Origin: a virus
DNA length: 45,888 nt
Direction: 5' to 3' (one strand)
IMG/VR virus record: IMGVR_UViG_3300025110_000029
Coordinates: 1 to 45,888 of that record
Both the position numbers and the translations under genes were made by a program. Below, in pieces: positions 9,601 to 16,991 of this stretch (within the stretch, counting starts at the first letter, position 1; each line of letters begins with the position of its first letter). The notes under the pieces are model-generated. The model was not told the origin of the DNA, made no database searches, and saw nothing but the letters and a program-made list of their open reading frames with translations.

Positions 9601-10779
9601 ATTCCAATATGTTCCACAAGACATATCATATTGACGACTAGGGTAAAGTCTGTCTGGCAGCAGGCTTTCTGATCTCATTAACTGCAAATTAGAAGTAAGA
9701 GTAGTACTTGCTCTACCAACCAACACTGGTGCTCCACAAATTCTTGCAGTTGGTGTATTTTGAAAAGCGTCTTCCCAACTTGTCTTATTCATGTTATTAC
9801 CAGTTGGAACTGTAGCACTATCTGTAAACCATGTAAATGTTAACCCATCATGTAACTGTTGTCCACTCCAATCAACATAGCATCCCAAGTGTTGGTATCC
9901 TGGAAATTCAGATATAGTTCCATCCATCATAAAGATAGAATGTGTACTTCTGTATGTTACAGCTTCTCTTACACAACCTCTACTGACCCAACTAGATCCA
10001 GTCCACTCTTCACAGCAAAGATCAAAAGACGTTTCATTGTACTTATTTCCATCTACTAAAAAATTACTTGTATCTTGCGTATAACTAAGTGTTGGTTCTT
10101 TTGTAACAAACATACGTTCTACACATCTGTCTTCATCTGCATTACCACTCCAATCATTTAATCCTTGACTACCTCCTTCACCATCATTTAAAAAAGCATA
10201 TGGATTTAATGCTCTAGCAAATACATTTTGAACTTGCCCTAAACTACCAACTCCACCTTGTTCTGCAAGTTTACCAGAAGTAAAAGGAGATGCACCATTA
10301 GTTTGAAACCAAGCATCTTCTATATGTGTAAAAAGTGCATCACTTGTTCTAGCACGATTAAGATTATTAGATACATCGTGTCTTCCACCTGCTCCTTTAA
10401 GAAACCATCTTACATCATGTCCCCAACCACTATTATTTGAATTAAATAGCGCTAGCATTCTTGGATTTCTTATCTCTACAATATTTAACACCCAGAATAT
10501 AGGTGTTCCTGCTAATAGATCATATTGATCATTTACACTGTTATCATTTATAATGTATGATTGCCACGGATCTATATTATTAGATATTAAACTAAATGTA
10601 TTACCACCACCCGGTGCATTATCTATAGACAACGGGTCATTCATATAATTGTAGCTATAAAAAGAATTAGTATTCTGAGTCATAGCTAGTGGATTTATCG
10701 TTAGTGTAACTCCAGACACATCTCGTTCAAAGGATGCGCCTTGATAATATCCGGTTAGATCTATTCCGTATTGTGACAT
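3655..10779 (-). CDS. Giant (2374 aa) virion protein with SprB-like repeats
   Basis: This is the largest gene in the window. Residues 1 to about 750 form a unique N-terminal region. From about residue 755 to 1910 there are roughly ten imperfect repeats of 80-110 aa, each with a cysteine plus SDGSI/NDGTI-type opening, a GGT.PY.Y strand, a GL..GTYT strand and a D.NGC closing motif (for example GLAPDTYTLTAVDSNGCTAS). This matches the SprB repeat known from gliding adhesins of Bacteroidota. The C-terminal 450 residues are different and end in a cysteine-rich helical segment. Cysteines are abundant throughout, suggesting disulfides. It is probably a long tail fibre or adhesin used outside the cell; whether it mimics or binds a host surface adhesin is inference. 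Confidence 0.75.
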   Translation of the reverse strand: MSQYGIDLTGYYQGASFERDVSGVTLTINPLAMTQNTNSFYSYNYMNDPLSIDNAPGGGNTFSLISNNIDPWQSYIINDNSVNDQYDLLAGTPIFWVLNIVEIRNPRMLALFNSNNSGWGHDVRWFLKGAGGRHDVSNNLNRARTSDALFTHIEDAWFQTNGASPFTSGKLAEQGGVGSLGQVQNVFARALNPYAFLNDGEGGSQGLNDWSGNADEDRCVERMFVTKEPTLSYTQDTSNFLVDGNKYNETSFDLCCEEWTGSSWVSRGCVREAVTYRSTHSIFMMDGTISEFPGYQHLGCYVDWSGQQLHDGLTFTWFTDSATVPTGNNMNKTSWEDAFQNTPTARICGAPVLVGRASTTLTSNLQLMRSESLLPDRLYPSRQYDMSCGTYWNVYPLPTGVARNWDTHIDSVGRNKAIFGYDKSQGLLDLSTINDCNHANQALSNTTSNNQLYSVDHREYWFSWTPLLENETASTDQGGSGTVNPTAIHPTSFIVNQPTCGDETEWETQIIEHEYIPAPILDPNINELFFTRVRAGNTWNANGVDKVMLYYQPDWAAAAFYNVDTSITTISCPPVYAGDCAEVTNAFYMEPKSTCSIVFAKMGPTAAISIDNYSITTTDETCTTQGTIKFEFDWEVPCDAAFFNYAPDDYSFDVKLHLSKNNTGIVTDTVIVTIDESHMNFVPSTGSGDTTGTASATISVPCGDYYNHSIEVTPMTSSMFAMGQPGQGHTWNTGSGGTTWSGFVNTNNSIACPSNPPVLTCSSTNVSCGTLGSVSGSWTGGAANFDVTLYDGSGALVSSVTNITQTNQMFAGLSAGNYQIIVQDANGCLVSCTRTVSTVGGSITVSETVVDPTHCILSNGSITLNPSGGTPGYTVVWKETTTNTTLPYTGLSASPVPSGSYSYTLTDSLGCQATGNVTVGAAPAVGLSCTPGTVGLDPSGVGLSDGYIQVSINNNSGLYAASGSTLTYLPSVCVYNSAGVQQVCNNTFAGFNNMWSGQAASMLVSGLPADTYTITASFTPHVLDSSGTTIYVPAVTACTHSCTVTLSDPGSSPAVTVGTIGTASCVPGNDGTIQLTAAGGSTSAFHHWDFTICTDAAMTTSCQTFTGTSTFGDNTTGNVHTFTGLAAGTYYATVTPCFGVNGLTCQSASPVSTIITVPQLGGPTIVLTPIHPSCPGASDGGFTEVTTGGTGPYLYQFDCDTYCSSGWQPAGGTNWASANTTALLADTYHVQVIDANGCIGNASVTLTDPPAIDFTQWAGPPPQPLVTNATCGASDGSFTFSFATGGTITAPMLWFTYNLYDSGGTLVQQQLGTGSVTNSFTGLAPDTYTLTAVDSNGCTASISVTIGIATYSVSHIKSDQGCNFPPSSDGSITVSIAPWANVPIYPYTLTWSGPGGYSNTTTIAGPGFPVADDAQTGLAVGTYTINIVDGNGCTASITETIIAGTDLQENLVVTEIPMSCPTGCGILQFVNTAGDFPLWIEISANSGATWTKVSTVSNSPATAFTSADLAPPFGVEIDNNTYYQENTPNRWCFNMGSTYHIRLRGTTSPYCPSATIIHTMGSTGYVPMVHTETITQPTCCACNDVSCNGVISNVISNGIPIPQGAAGTLMSFDWTLTLDGIQIGSQVGSVVTGGVSYVVSSTQGTPTNEEFDTIVFSGLYPGTYVFTSTDLCDADSSETWIIIDPRVYVTDIVTSQPLCAFGCDDGTIEVTASGGSSGTYQFSMDDGITWQPAVATASTSYTFTGVGSGTWNVWARDPICGVQTLFDTSDNVLTTAPGCYSDFITGIWPAGTQTTLAPLSNLNTQWVSLTNNSLPGSSDGSITVNILGGTAPYEVAVSTSSTHQACNLCTLQTAGVITPGLSQYIDINGTAVSSTGITTVASNGALVIDNLSVSLDYSGTALGAWYTIVVKDATGCFSCISKYIDNGTLGIIAIYAAEDCNCSCPAGYALIEPAPAPPALPCAGTSPDAPSFLGTFNAPNSIQQFGAANLTSTSYGGNGARLYIPSGGTATTFTAVSTADTFTKTDLGTIVGFPGQFISAGSGTVLEVALDAMMVPQAYGSIFDTRLWDIGVWPQQGPTSPATPINEWIGIPIEVSFGSPQLCILGFSADGDYKITLNCGTFLTSEFAVNGGTQNIAVDVLNFKEYVMMPVLIPEGSHTLTFWVKNNTTNASADQVAGIAFDLFQGSLASGLSTTSVFVGATTQAQLDPYYILDVNGKKITSRNLTAGTYEHDFLMGDTIGYQCASNCVIMEQGNITCLSADTADCTLPINCPEYLSDLVECLGTLTNEVYNRMITGLLENKLDVREIWLVLLTKYLIKNLNPCVTLQDLLSWAKFLEDICPDCENNFEGTRAAIDPNAGTPFGGGNGINTYDF

Positions 10780-10792
10780 ATTTTAATTTATT

Positions 10793-11350
10793 TTAACAGT
10801 TACAGTTACAATTTTCTAAACCACACAACTCTACTGCTTTAGCGTACTCTTCCGCTGTCTTTACATACAACGCAGTAGTTTGCACACAGCCGGCTATGTT
10901 TACTTGCATTCCCTGCATTAATAAATAAATATTTGTTAATTCAGACAGCATAGTTACACATTCTGCACATTCTTTACATTTACATTCTAATAATTCTTTA
11001 ACTTTTTTTGCTAAACAACAATTTAAAGCGCAAAGGCCAACAGCCCCCATTGTAATATTACCTATTGGTTGTGGTTCAGTTACAATTACTTTTATTACTC
11101 CGTTCAGTTGTTCTGTAGTAACTCCTGGGATGTTGTCCCAAGTTATTGTTAATTCTCCCGGTGGAAATCCATTGATTCCTCCCAGTTCTTCCAAATCTAT
11201 ATCAGATCCACTAGGGTTAGTAGTAGATCCTGCTGGATCGATCATAGGGTATTGCACCTCATTAATCCACACCTCTACGGGTGCGTCTGTTGATCCTCCT
11301 GTTATAGTTAAGGTTTTACAATCTGCGGATAGTTCTATTTCTAATGCCAT
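10793..11350 (-). CDS. Cysteine-rich virion-associated protein, 185 aa
   Basis: The N-terminal half (to about residue 100) is beta-rich and resembles an Ig-like or fibre-head domain (LEIELSADCKTLTITGGS). The C-terminal half is helical with a dense cysteine cluster: CALNCCLAKK, ECKCKECAECV, and a final CGLENCNCNC. It lies just upstream of the giant cysteine-rich repeat protein, whose own C-terminus has similar cysteine-bearing helices. The two may assemble together, perhaps through disulfides. Clustered cysteines could instead bind metal. No family is recognised. Confidence 0.6.
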   Translation of the reverse strand: MALEIELSADCKTLTITGGSTDAPVEVWINEVQYPMIDPAGSTTNPSGSDIDLEELGGINGFPPGELTITWDNIPGVTTEQLNGVIKVIVTEPQPIGNITMGAVGLCALNCCLAKKVKELLECKCKECAECVTMLSELTNIYLLMQGMQVNIAGCVQTTALYVKTAEEYAKAVELCGLENCNCNC

Positions 11351-11369
11351 AATTATTTATTTTTAAAAA

Positions 11370-11405
11370 GTAAAAAAAGTAGGGGGTTTTTACACCCCCT
11401 TCTTT
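11370..11405 (-). terminator. Strong rho-independent terminator (bidirectional look)
   Basis: Read on the minus strand, AAAAG-A-AGGGGG pairs with CCCCCT-A-CTTTT around a short TGTAAAAA-type loop and is followed by T-runs. It lies directly after the gene at 11416-12375. The plus-strand reading also ends in CCCCCTTCTTTT, so it could terminate both ways. A similar hairpin follows the major capsid gene. Confidence 0.8.
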
Positions 11406-11415
11406 TAAAGTTAAT

Positions 11416-12375
11416 TTACAGTTGAATTACTTCCGCTGTACCTGAAGCAGCAATACCTAAAACAGTACACCAATTCGCATTGTTACCATTTACACTATCA
11501 AAGTAAATAGCTATTTCTGTCACTGCACTAGCATCGCCAGCAGCATTACCAGAAGTACTATTTGGTACATGTAATACAGCACAATCATATCCCTGCGAAG
11601 CAGGAGTTGGTAGTGCATGCGCAACAATCGGTACGATTGCAGCAATTGCAGAACTTGTATAAGTAGCTGGAGTCTGTAAAAAAGATCCTGCTCTTGAGTG
11701 ATACCCGTGCATAGCTTGAGTTTCTTGCTCTGCAGAAAGTACTTGATCATAGTTACCACTACCCTGCACTGATGCAGTTACAGTGTTAACTAATGAAGCA
11801 GTTTCACCATGAACTTCATATTCATGAGTCCACGTATTTCCATAAACCTCAATAGTACCAGGAGTTGTAGTTGAATCAGCTAAAAATCCATAACTCTTAC
11901 CTAAGTCATTAACTACTTTAGCTAATGCATTAGCAATAGTTGTAGCAGTATCACCAGTAACTTCAACATATTCAATGTGAGTTACTTTATCAGTAAAGCT
12001 ATAATCAGTACTTCCATTAAGTCTATCAGAAGACTCCATACCTGTAGCTCTTCTAACTATTTTAAATGAATGAACTGTACCAGCTCCACCAGCAGTAACT
12101 GCCATAGAATTTTTTCCTAAGACTCTCCATACACCTGGTGTATATACAATTTTTAGACCTTTACAGTCAAATATTTGGCTAAAAAGAGGGTATTCTCCCG
12201 CTCCTTTACCTTGAACTACTTGGATTTGGTCTGCAGCAGTTAATGCAGCAGCAGTCTGCCATGCAGCTCCGTTCAGATCCCAAATACCTGTTACACCCGC
12301 AGCCGCTGCAGTAATTGCTGCTCCTGAAGCTGCTAAGTGAATATCGGCATTTGCGATAAATGTTATTCTTGACAT
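11416..12375 (-). CDS. Probable abundant structural protein (tail/neck or decoration), 319 aa
   Basis: Rich in alanine, threonine and glycine, with no signal peptide (MSRITFIANADIHLAASGAA). The fold looks beta-rich with a central helix (TTIANALAKVVNDLGKSYG). It sits after the two neck-type genes and before the giant fibre gene, and is closed by a strong terminator of the same design as that after the major capsid gene. This points to a separately controlled, highly expressed virion protein. A tail tube, tail-hub or capsid decoration protein are all possible; I do not recognise the family. Confidence 0.6.
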   Translation of the reverse strand: MSRITFIANADIHLAASGAAITAAAAGVTGIWDLNGAAWQTAAALTAADQIQVVQGKGAGEYPLFSQIFDCKGLKIVYTPGVWRVLGKNSMAVTAGGAGTVHSFKIVRRATGMESSDRLNGSTDYSFTDKVTHIEYVEVTGDTATTIANALAKVVNDLGKSYGFLADSTTTPGTIEVYGNTWTHEYEVHGETASLVNTVTASVQGSGNYDQVLSAEQETQAMHGYHSRAGSFLQTPATYTSSAIAAIVPIVAHALPTPASQGYDCAVLHVPNSTSGNAAGDASAVTEIAIYFDSVNGNNANWCTVLGIAASGTAEVIQL

Positions 12376-12404
12376 AATTTTAATTTTTTCAAGTTAATAA
12401 ATAA

Positions 12405-13340
12405 TTATTCAGATTTTAGCACTTCTACAGACTGAGTCTGGTACCGAGGATCTGAGATAGCCTCTAGTAAACTATTGACAGTTTTGTCAACAATCTCTTG
12501 ATGTGTATGTAACGGTAAATCACAATTAACGTTAGGTACCGTGACACTATCTACTACAGCAGGATACCTTAGATATGTAATCTTAACAGTAGGAACAACA
12601 AATGTGTTATCCGTATATATATCTAAATTATTCCCTATTATAGTGTATAGTGGTTTTTTAAAAGTTGTAGTATTAAAAGGATCTTTTAATAGTGTAAATA
12701 TGTCATCATGTTGAGCAAAAGTACAACGACTTGAAGTAGTTGATTTTTGCGCATTTAATGTTAAAGCGCCACCAACATCATAAATTAAGTTACCATTATC
12801 ATCTCTTAGATAGGTTCCCACAATTCTATTGCCTGATTGAAAATGCACACAAAGCCAAACACCTCCATTAGCGTCACATGTGGTTGGAGTGGTATACGTT
12901 GCAGGACTTATTGAACACTCACAAAAGTCTAGTGTGTATTCATGATCCCAATCAACTTCCTCACATCCTGAATACTCAACTAATGCTCTAACATTTAATA
13001 GATGTAAATAATCATTTGCCTGAAAATTCTGCCCACCAGATGCTACAGGTATAGGTAAAGTAAAAGAATCAATATAATGTTTAGGCCCAATCTGACCTTT
13101 ATAATTAGTGTTTTGAGAATATTCAACAACTAATGATCTTAAATCATCAATCCTTTTTTGAGATTCTTCAAACCCTGTTTGATACTTATTACCTTTCTTA
13201 TTATACCTTTGCTCTACAAACCGTAAAATCTGCTTATTTAATTCAAGATCTATTTCTTCTGGTAAAAAATTATCAGCATGAAAAGAACCAATCTTTTGCA
13301 GTCCTTGGTTTATGGCTATATGCATTTCAGCTACAGTCAT
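12405..13340 (-). CDS. Probable head-tail connector / ring protein, 311 aa
   Basis: The N-terminus MTVAEMHIAINQGLQKIGSF is followed by LPEEIDLELNKQILRFVEQR, a helical opening that I associate with neck or ring proteins of crAss-like podoviruses, where they form rings below the portal. The remainder is beta-rich, with a C-terminal helix (HQEIVDKTVNSLLEAI). The start overlaps the stop of the previous gene by one base. Position after the capsid gene and before the tail genes agrees with an adaptor role. The assignment rests on resemblance and order only. Confidence 0.55.
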   Translation of the reverse strand: MTVAEMHIAINQGLQKIGSFHADNFLPEEIDLELNKQILRFVEQRYNKKGNKYQTGFEESQKRIDDLRSLVVEYSQNTNYKGQIGPKHYIDSFTLPIPVASGGQNFQANDYLHLLNVRALVEYSGCEEVDWDHEYTLDFCECSISPATYTTPTTCDANGGVWLCVHFQSGNRIVGTYLRDDNGNLIYDVGGALTLNAQKSTTSSRCTFAQHDDIFTLLKDPFNTTTFKKPLYTIIGNNLDIYTDNTFVVPTVKITYLRYPAVVDSVTVPNVNCDLPLHTHQEIVDKTVNSLLEAISDPRYQTQSVEVLKSE

Positions 13341-14146
13341 TATACAATCGCTTCTTTAAGTTTAACTCTTAATATAGTTAAAGTTCCAGAGTTCTTTTTA
13401 TTCTTTAGATATACAACTGCATCATCTAAATCTTCTCCAATAACTTCATCTAAGTATACTACTTGATTACCAATTCTACGTAAAACTCCAGCAGATACTA
13501 ATTCTTCTATTTCAGCTTTTACTTCTAAATTTTTATCTGTAGCGATTTTAAAAAATCTCTTTGGATTAGAATTCTTTATATCATAAAGAGTGTTTTCTTT
13601 TTGTAAAAGAGTCATTTTATCCGGATTTCTATCTGTAGTTAATAATCTTAATATTCTTGTCATCTTTTTATCATCTGCAGTAACTTTAATAAACTCTTTA
13701 TCTGCATCTTTTCTGACTTGTATCTCATTATTCTTTTTAATAAGATCTCTTGTTGTATCATGAATATAAAATCTATGTTTAGAATTCATATCATTTTTAT
13801 TTAAGGCAACTTGAGGATGTTTTACAGCAAATTTATATTTCATATAATCCTCTTTATTAAAAGGGTTTCCATCTTCATCTGTACTAATATCTAAAGTAAC
13901 CCCTTCAAATGGAACAGAGATATTCATTTCAGACCAGAATTTTTTTGATTGTCTAGGCCAATCATCATGGCCAGGTTTAACATCTAAAACTCCAGTTAAT
14001 AATTTCTCTTCTTCTTTTCCTTCAACTCCTCTTAAAGGTTGACGTCCTAAATAAATACTTCCTAATTTTGTTTTTGCACTTACACGAACCTCTTTAGGCA
14101 AATGGTTCATAAGTTCTTTTCTTCTTAATATTACTTCTTTTTTCAT
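13340..14146 (-). CDS. Hypothetical structural-module protein, 268 aa
   Basis: A basic, lysine-rich protein beginning MKKEVILRRKELMNHLPKEV. The middle holds a segment rich in aromatic and charged residues (HDDWPRQSKKFWSEMNISVP) and the C-terminal half is helical (RILRLLTTDRNPDKMTLLQK). It is the first gene after the major capsid gene and its hairpin, and is coupled by a one-base overlap to the probable ring protein. It is likely a head-completion or neck component, but no family is recognised and no enzyme motif is seen. Confidence 0.55.
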   Translation of the reverse strand: MKKEVILRRKELMNHLPKEVRVSAKTKLGSIYLGRQPLRGVEGKEEEKLLTGVLDVKPGHDDWPRQSKKFWSEMNISVPFEGVTLDISTDEDGNPFNKEDYMKYKFAVKHPQVALNKNDMNSKHRFYIHDTTRDLIKKNNEIQVRKDADKEFIKVTADDKKMTRILRLLTTDRNPDKMTLLQKENTLYDIKNSNPKRFFKIATDKNLEVKAEIEELVSAGVLRRIGNQVVYLDEVIGEDLDDAVVYLKNKKNSGTLTILRVKLKEAIV

Positions 14147-14209
14147 GTTCTTTGTTTTTTTAATTAATAATTGTTTTTGGCTCTAAAGAATAACTAGCCG
14201 ATATAAATA

Positions 14210-14243
14210 GGTATAAGGGGGGTAGAAACACCCCCCTCTTACC
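14210..14243 (-). terminator. GC-rich hairpin after the major capsid gene
   Basis: GGTA-AGA-GGGGGG pairs with CCCCCC-TTA-TACC (minus strand) around a TGTTTCTA loop. The T-tract after it is weak (ATACCTATTTATAT), so it may act as a partial terminator or as a 3' stabiliser of capsid mRNA rather than a full stop. Its core, GGGGGTGT then ACCCCC, closely resembles the hairpin at 11370-11405. Confidence 0.65.
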
Positions 14244-14262
14244 AAGGAAACTAAATAATAAC

Positions 14263-15687
14263 CTACACTGCAACACACTGTAGATCCAAACTAGTGTCAA
14301 ATCTCTTTAACACTATACCTGCAGTCTTAAGCATGTGAACTGACGCACCGTCAATATCAGATGCTCTAGTATCTGAACCAGAGAAACCTCTAGGTATAAC
14401 AGAACCAGCAACTGCCCATCTTAACATCTCACGTCCTTTTTTATTAATCATCTGTACGTTAGCTTGGCCATCGTAATTAGATTGATCAACAAAAATCATT
14501 CTGTAAGACTCCATAGAATATCCTGTAACAGGGTGCTTAGAACGAGCTTGAGCAACCGGTCCATGATCGAACATAGGAACTTTTACAACATTTACTGTAT
14601 GCCCATCAACATGGTCATAAGAAGTAAAGTATCCAGTCATTCCTAAAGAACGTCCTGAACCTGTTATAAATTTACTATCTCCATTCACACGCCATGTTGT
14701 TCCGAAGTTAGCACCACCACTATTAAAGTTTTTTAATGCAGTGTCAAATTCTCTAGCACCACCAATACCTGTATAAAGCGTAATTTGCTTTGAACTAGCA
14801 TCAGTCATACCATAGAATAAATCTCCTATTACATTTAAAAGCTTTGATTCTGTTAAAGTAGAATATGTATCTTTATTGATGATTTGTTGAAGTAGACCAG
14901 GTCCAGTAATTACCGGCTGACCATTTTCATCTTTCATCGCAGTTACTCCATTGTTATCGTAAGTTTTCTCACCATACCAGTAAAGTAATTCACATTCTTC
15001 TTTAAATCTTAACATATGTTGGTACTCTTCGTAGTCCATCCAAAGTTTAGTAGTTTTTCCACCCTTCGTTGGAAGTGAGAATTCAGCTACATAATCTTTA
15101 GCATTACCAGCAAAGTGGTAAGACTTTCTAATTGTACCAATTTTGTTTCTTACCAATCCAGGAGTTGACCAATTAGAAGCGTTACCTCTAGAGAAGTCTA
15201 ATCCAACATTAGCATATAATTGAGCCCACATTGCACCTGCAGCAATATCTGATGAAGCAATTGTAGCTGCTGCATCTGGTTCAATTAATTGGAGTGTATA
15301 CTCCCAGTTTGAACCAGTTTGTACTGGCTCAGCCATAATTCTTGCTTGTACTCCAGACTCTGAAATAAGAGTGTATGGAAATACAAACCACTTGTCAGGG
15401 AAAGTTAATTTAAAAGCTGCTCCACCTGCACCAGTACCACTTGAGGCAATTACTGGTCTAATATTAACTTCGTGAGTTTTTACTCGGTACTCATATTCGT
15501 ATCTATCAATAGATTTTACGTTACCTACTCCCTCTGTTAACATGGTTAATGGAAATCTTCTATCTTCTTTTCCTGCAAGATGTGTAATGATTGGAGAAAG
15601 CTCTGCTGGCTTTTCCATCAACGCATTTGCCAAACTATTAGAGTCTGTCATTTGCGAGTCGTTATAAAACGTTTTTAATACTTGCAT
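14263..15687 (-). CDS. Major capsid protein
   Basis: 474 aa from the ATG at 15687 (an upstream in-frame TTG would add three residues). The sequence reads like the HK97-fold major capsid protein of crAss-like phages: an N-terminal helix region (MTDSNSLANALMEKPAELSP), a central segment with KTTKLWMDYEEYQHMLRFKE and ELLYWYGEKTYDNNGVTA, then ENGQPVITGPGLLQQI, and a C-terminal domain with VKVPMFDHGPVAQARSKHP. Length is normal for such proteins. It is preceded by an acidic scaffold-like gene and followed by a GC-rich hairpin, both consistent with high expression. Identification is by recognition of overall sequence character, without alignment. Confidence 0.85.
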   Translation of the reverse strand: MQVLKTFYNDSQMTDSNSLANALMEKPAELSPIITHLAGKEDRRFPLTMLTEGVGNVKSIDRYEYEYRVKTHEVNIRPVIASSGTGAGGAAFKLTFPDKWFVFPYTLISESGVQARIMAEPVQTGSNWEYTLQLIEPDAAATIASSDIAAGAMWAQLYANVGLDFSRGNASNWSTPGLVRNKIGTIRKSYHFAGNAKDYVAEFSLPTKGGKTTKLWMDYEEYQHMLRFKEECELLYWYGEKTYDNNGVTAMKDENGQPVITGPGLLQQIINKDTYSTLTESKLLNVIGDLFYGMTDASSKQITLYTGIGGAREFDTALKNFNSGGANFGTTWRVNGDSKFITGSGRSLGMTGYFTSYDHVDGHTVNVVKVPMFDHGPVAQARSKHPVTGYSMESYRMIFVDQSNYDGQANVQMINKKGREMLRWAVAGSVIPRGFSGSDTRASDIDGASVHMLKTAGIVLKRFDTSLDLQCVAV

Positions 15688-15701
15688 TTTAATCAAATTT
15701 T

Positions 15702-15724
15702 AATGAGGTCCCTATCTCCTCGTT
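15702..15724 (-). promoter_or_regulatory. Hairpin in the major capsid gene leader
   Basis: AACGAGG pairs with CCTCATT (one mismatch) around AGATAGGGA, between the scaffold-like gene and the capsid start. The sequence TTAAAATTTG follows it, ending 6 bases before the capsid ATG. This is close to, but not exactly, the TAnnTTTG promoter form. The hairpin may stabilise or set the 5' end of capsid mRNA. Confidence 0.35.
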
Positions 15725-15739
15725 CCGGGAAAAAACTCA

Positions 15740-16912
15740 CTAAGACATCAGTGATCCGAAATCCAAATCATTCAAATCCAAGTTTGTTTTTGCTTTACTT
15801 TTTTTAGCAACATTCTTCAACGTACTTTTATTAGCCTTTTTTATTCTTTCTTTTAAAGACTTAGTATTTGCAGTTGTCGCTTTTGTTGCTATAATATCTT
15901 TTAAATCTAATTTCTTAAACAATAAATAATCCATAAGAAGTCTTTGCTCCATAGTATTGTTAGCTGCATCTATCATACTTTGAGTTTGACCGTTCTTATT
16001 TACTGGAGTAGATATATATTTAAAAAACTTATTTTTTTCTCTGTTAGGTATTGTAATACCTGCTAATTCATTTTTTTCCTGAATAGTTGCATGAATACCT
16101 TTCCAAAATTCTTTTTCTTCAGCCTGATTTTTAGCATTAGTTTCTTTCTGTTGAATTAGTAACTGTTCTCTTTCTTTTATCTGTGTTTTAGATAGAGCAG
16201 TTTTAGCTAATTCAGCTTTTGCAAAAAGTTTACCTGAGTCTTCATAATCTTCAATCATTTCTTTTATAAAAGCATCGTCATGTCCTTTACCTTTAAAGTA
16301 ATTAGCTAAGACTATTCTTTGTGTTGGTATATCTTTTTCAGTCAATTCTATTTTTCCATAATCTGAACTAGGATCATGAGAAGTCATAAATTTCTCAGAT
16401 TGTCCTCCATTCATTACATATTCTAAATGTTTTTGAACTAAAGGAAATGACTCTAATATATTATCAAGTTGTTCTTCTGCTAATTTATTAGCTACATCTA
16501 ATGTTAAAGTTTTTAAACCTTCTGGAGTGTCTTCATATTCATACTCTCCTTTAAAGCCTAATTTTTCTAAAACTTCTCCTACTATTGTAGTTTCTGTTTC
16601 CTTTACTTCAGGTTCAGCTTGTTCTTCTTTTTCAAAATGCTCATCAATTTCTTCTTTATCAACATCATCTTTATCTGTTGGTTCAGTAATTGAATCATCA
16701 TCAGTTATTGCTTTAGATGCATCTTTATCTAACTCATCTTCAGCTGCAGTCTCTTTATCCAATACTACTGCTTCAGGTTCTGCTGCTTTAATTGTACTGT
16801 CTGACGCATCTAGTTCTGGAACTGTGTCCACTAGAGTATTGTCTGTTGATACAATATCATCAAACGATATATCGTTTAAATCTAATTTTTCTTCGTTGTT
16901 TGGTGTTTCCAT
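15740..16912 (-). CDS. Acidic, coiled-coil protein; probable capsid scaffold
   Basis: 390 aa. The first 120 residues are extremely acidic (repeated D/E stretches such as DKDDVDKEEIDEHFEKEEQ), the middle contains amphipathic helices (ETNAKNQAEEKEFWKGIHA), and the last 50 residues are very basic (RIKKANKSTLKNVAKKSKAK), ending in LNDLDFGSLMS. This charge layout, and its place immediately before the major capsid gene, fits a scaffolding protein whose basic tail binds capsid subunits. No protease motif was found. A TAAATTTG promoter-like box lies 7 bases before the ATG. Confidence 0.65.
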   Translation of the reverse strand: METPNNEEKLDLNDISFDDIVSTDNTLVDTVPELDASDSTIKAAEPEAVVLDKETAAEDELDKDASKAITDDDSITEPTDKDDVDKEEIDEHFEKEEQAEPEVKETETTIVGEVLEKLGFKGEYEYEDTPEGLKTLTLDVANKLAEEQLDNILESFPLVQKHLEYVMNGGQSEKFMTSHDPSSDYGKIELTEKDIPTQRIVLANYFKGKGHDDAFIKEMIEDYEDSGKLFAKAELAKTALSKTQIKEREQLLIQQKETNAKNQAEEKEFWKGIHATIQEKNELAGITIPNREKNKFFKYISTPVNKNGQTQSMIDAANNTMEQRLLMDYLLFKKLDLKDIIATKATTANTKSLKERIKKANKSTLKNVAKKSKAKTNLDLNDLDFGSLMS

Positions 16913-16919
16913 AATTTTA

Positions 16920-16927
16920 CAAATTTA
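16920..16927 (-). promoter_or_regulatory. TAnnTTTG-type promoter box for the scaffold-like gene
   Basis: TAAATTTG on the minus strand, followed by TAAAATT and then the ATG at 16912. It matches the Bacteroidota -7 box, but I see no convincing TTG at -33. If used, the transcript would have almost no leader. Confidence 0.35.
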
Positions 16928-16991
16928 AGGTTAATATTTAGTTGTTTTACACATGTATTATATTTTATAAATAACTTTATTATATAACACT

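Noticed and set aside
15687-15696. TTG start adding three residues to the major capsid protein
   Set aside because: An ATG follows three codons later, and ATG is used by nearly all neighbours.
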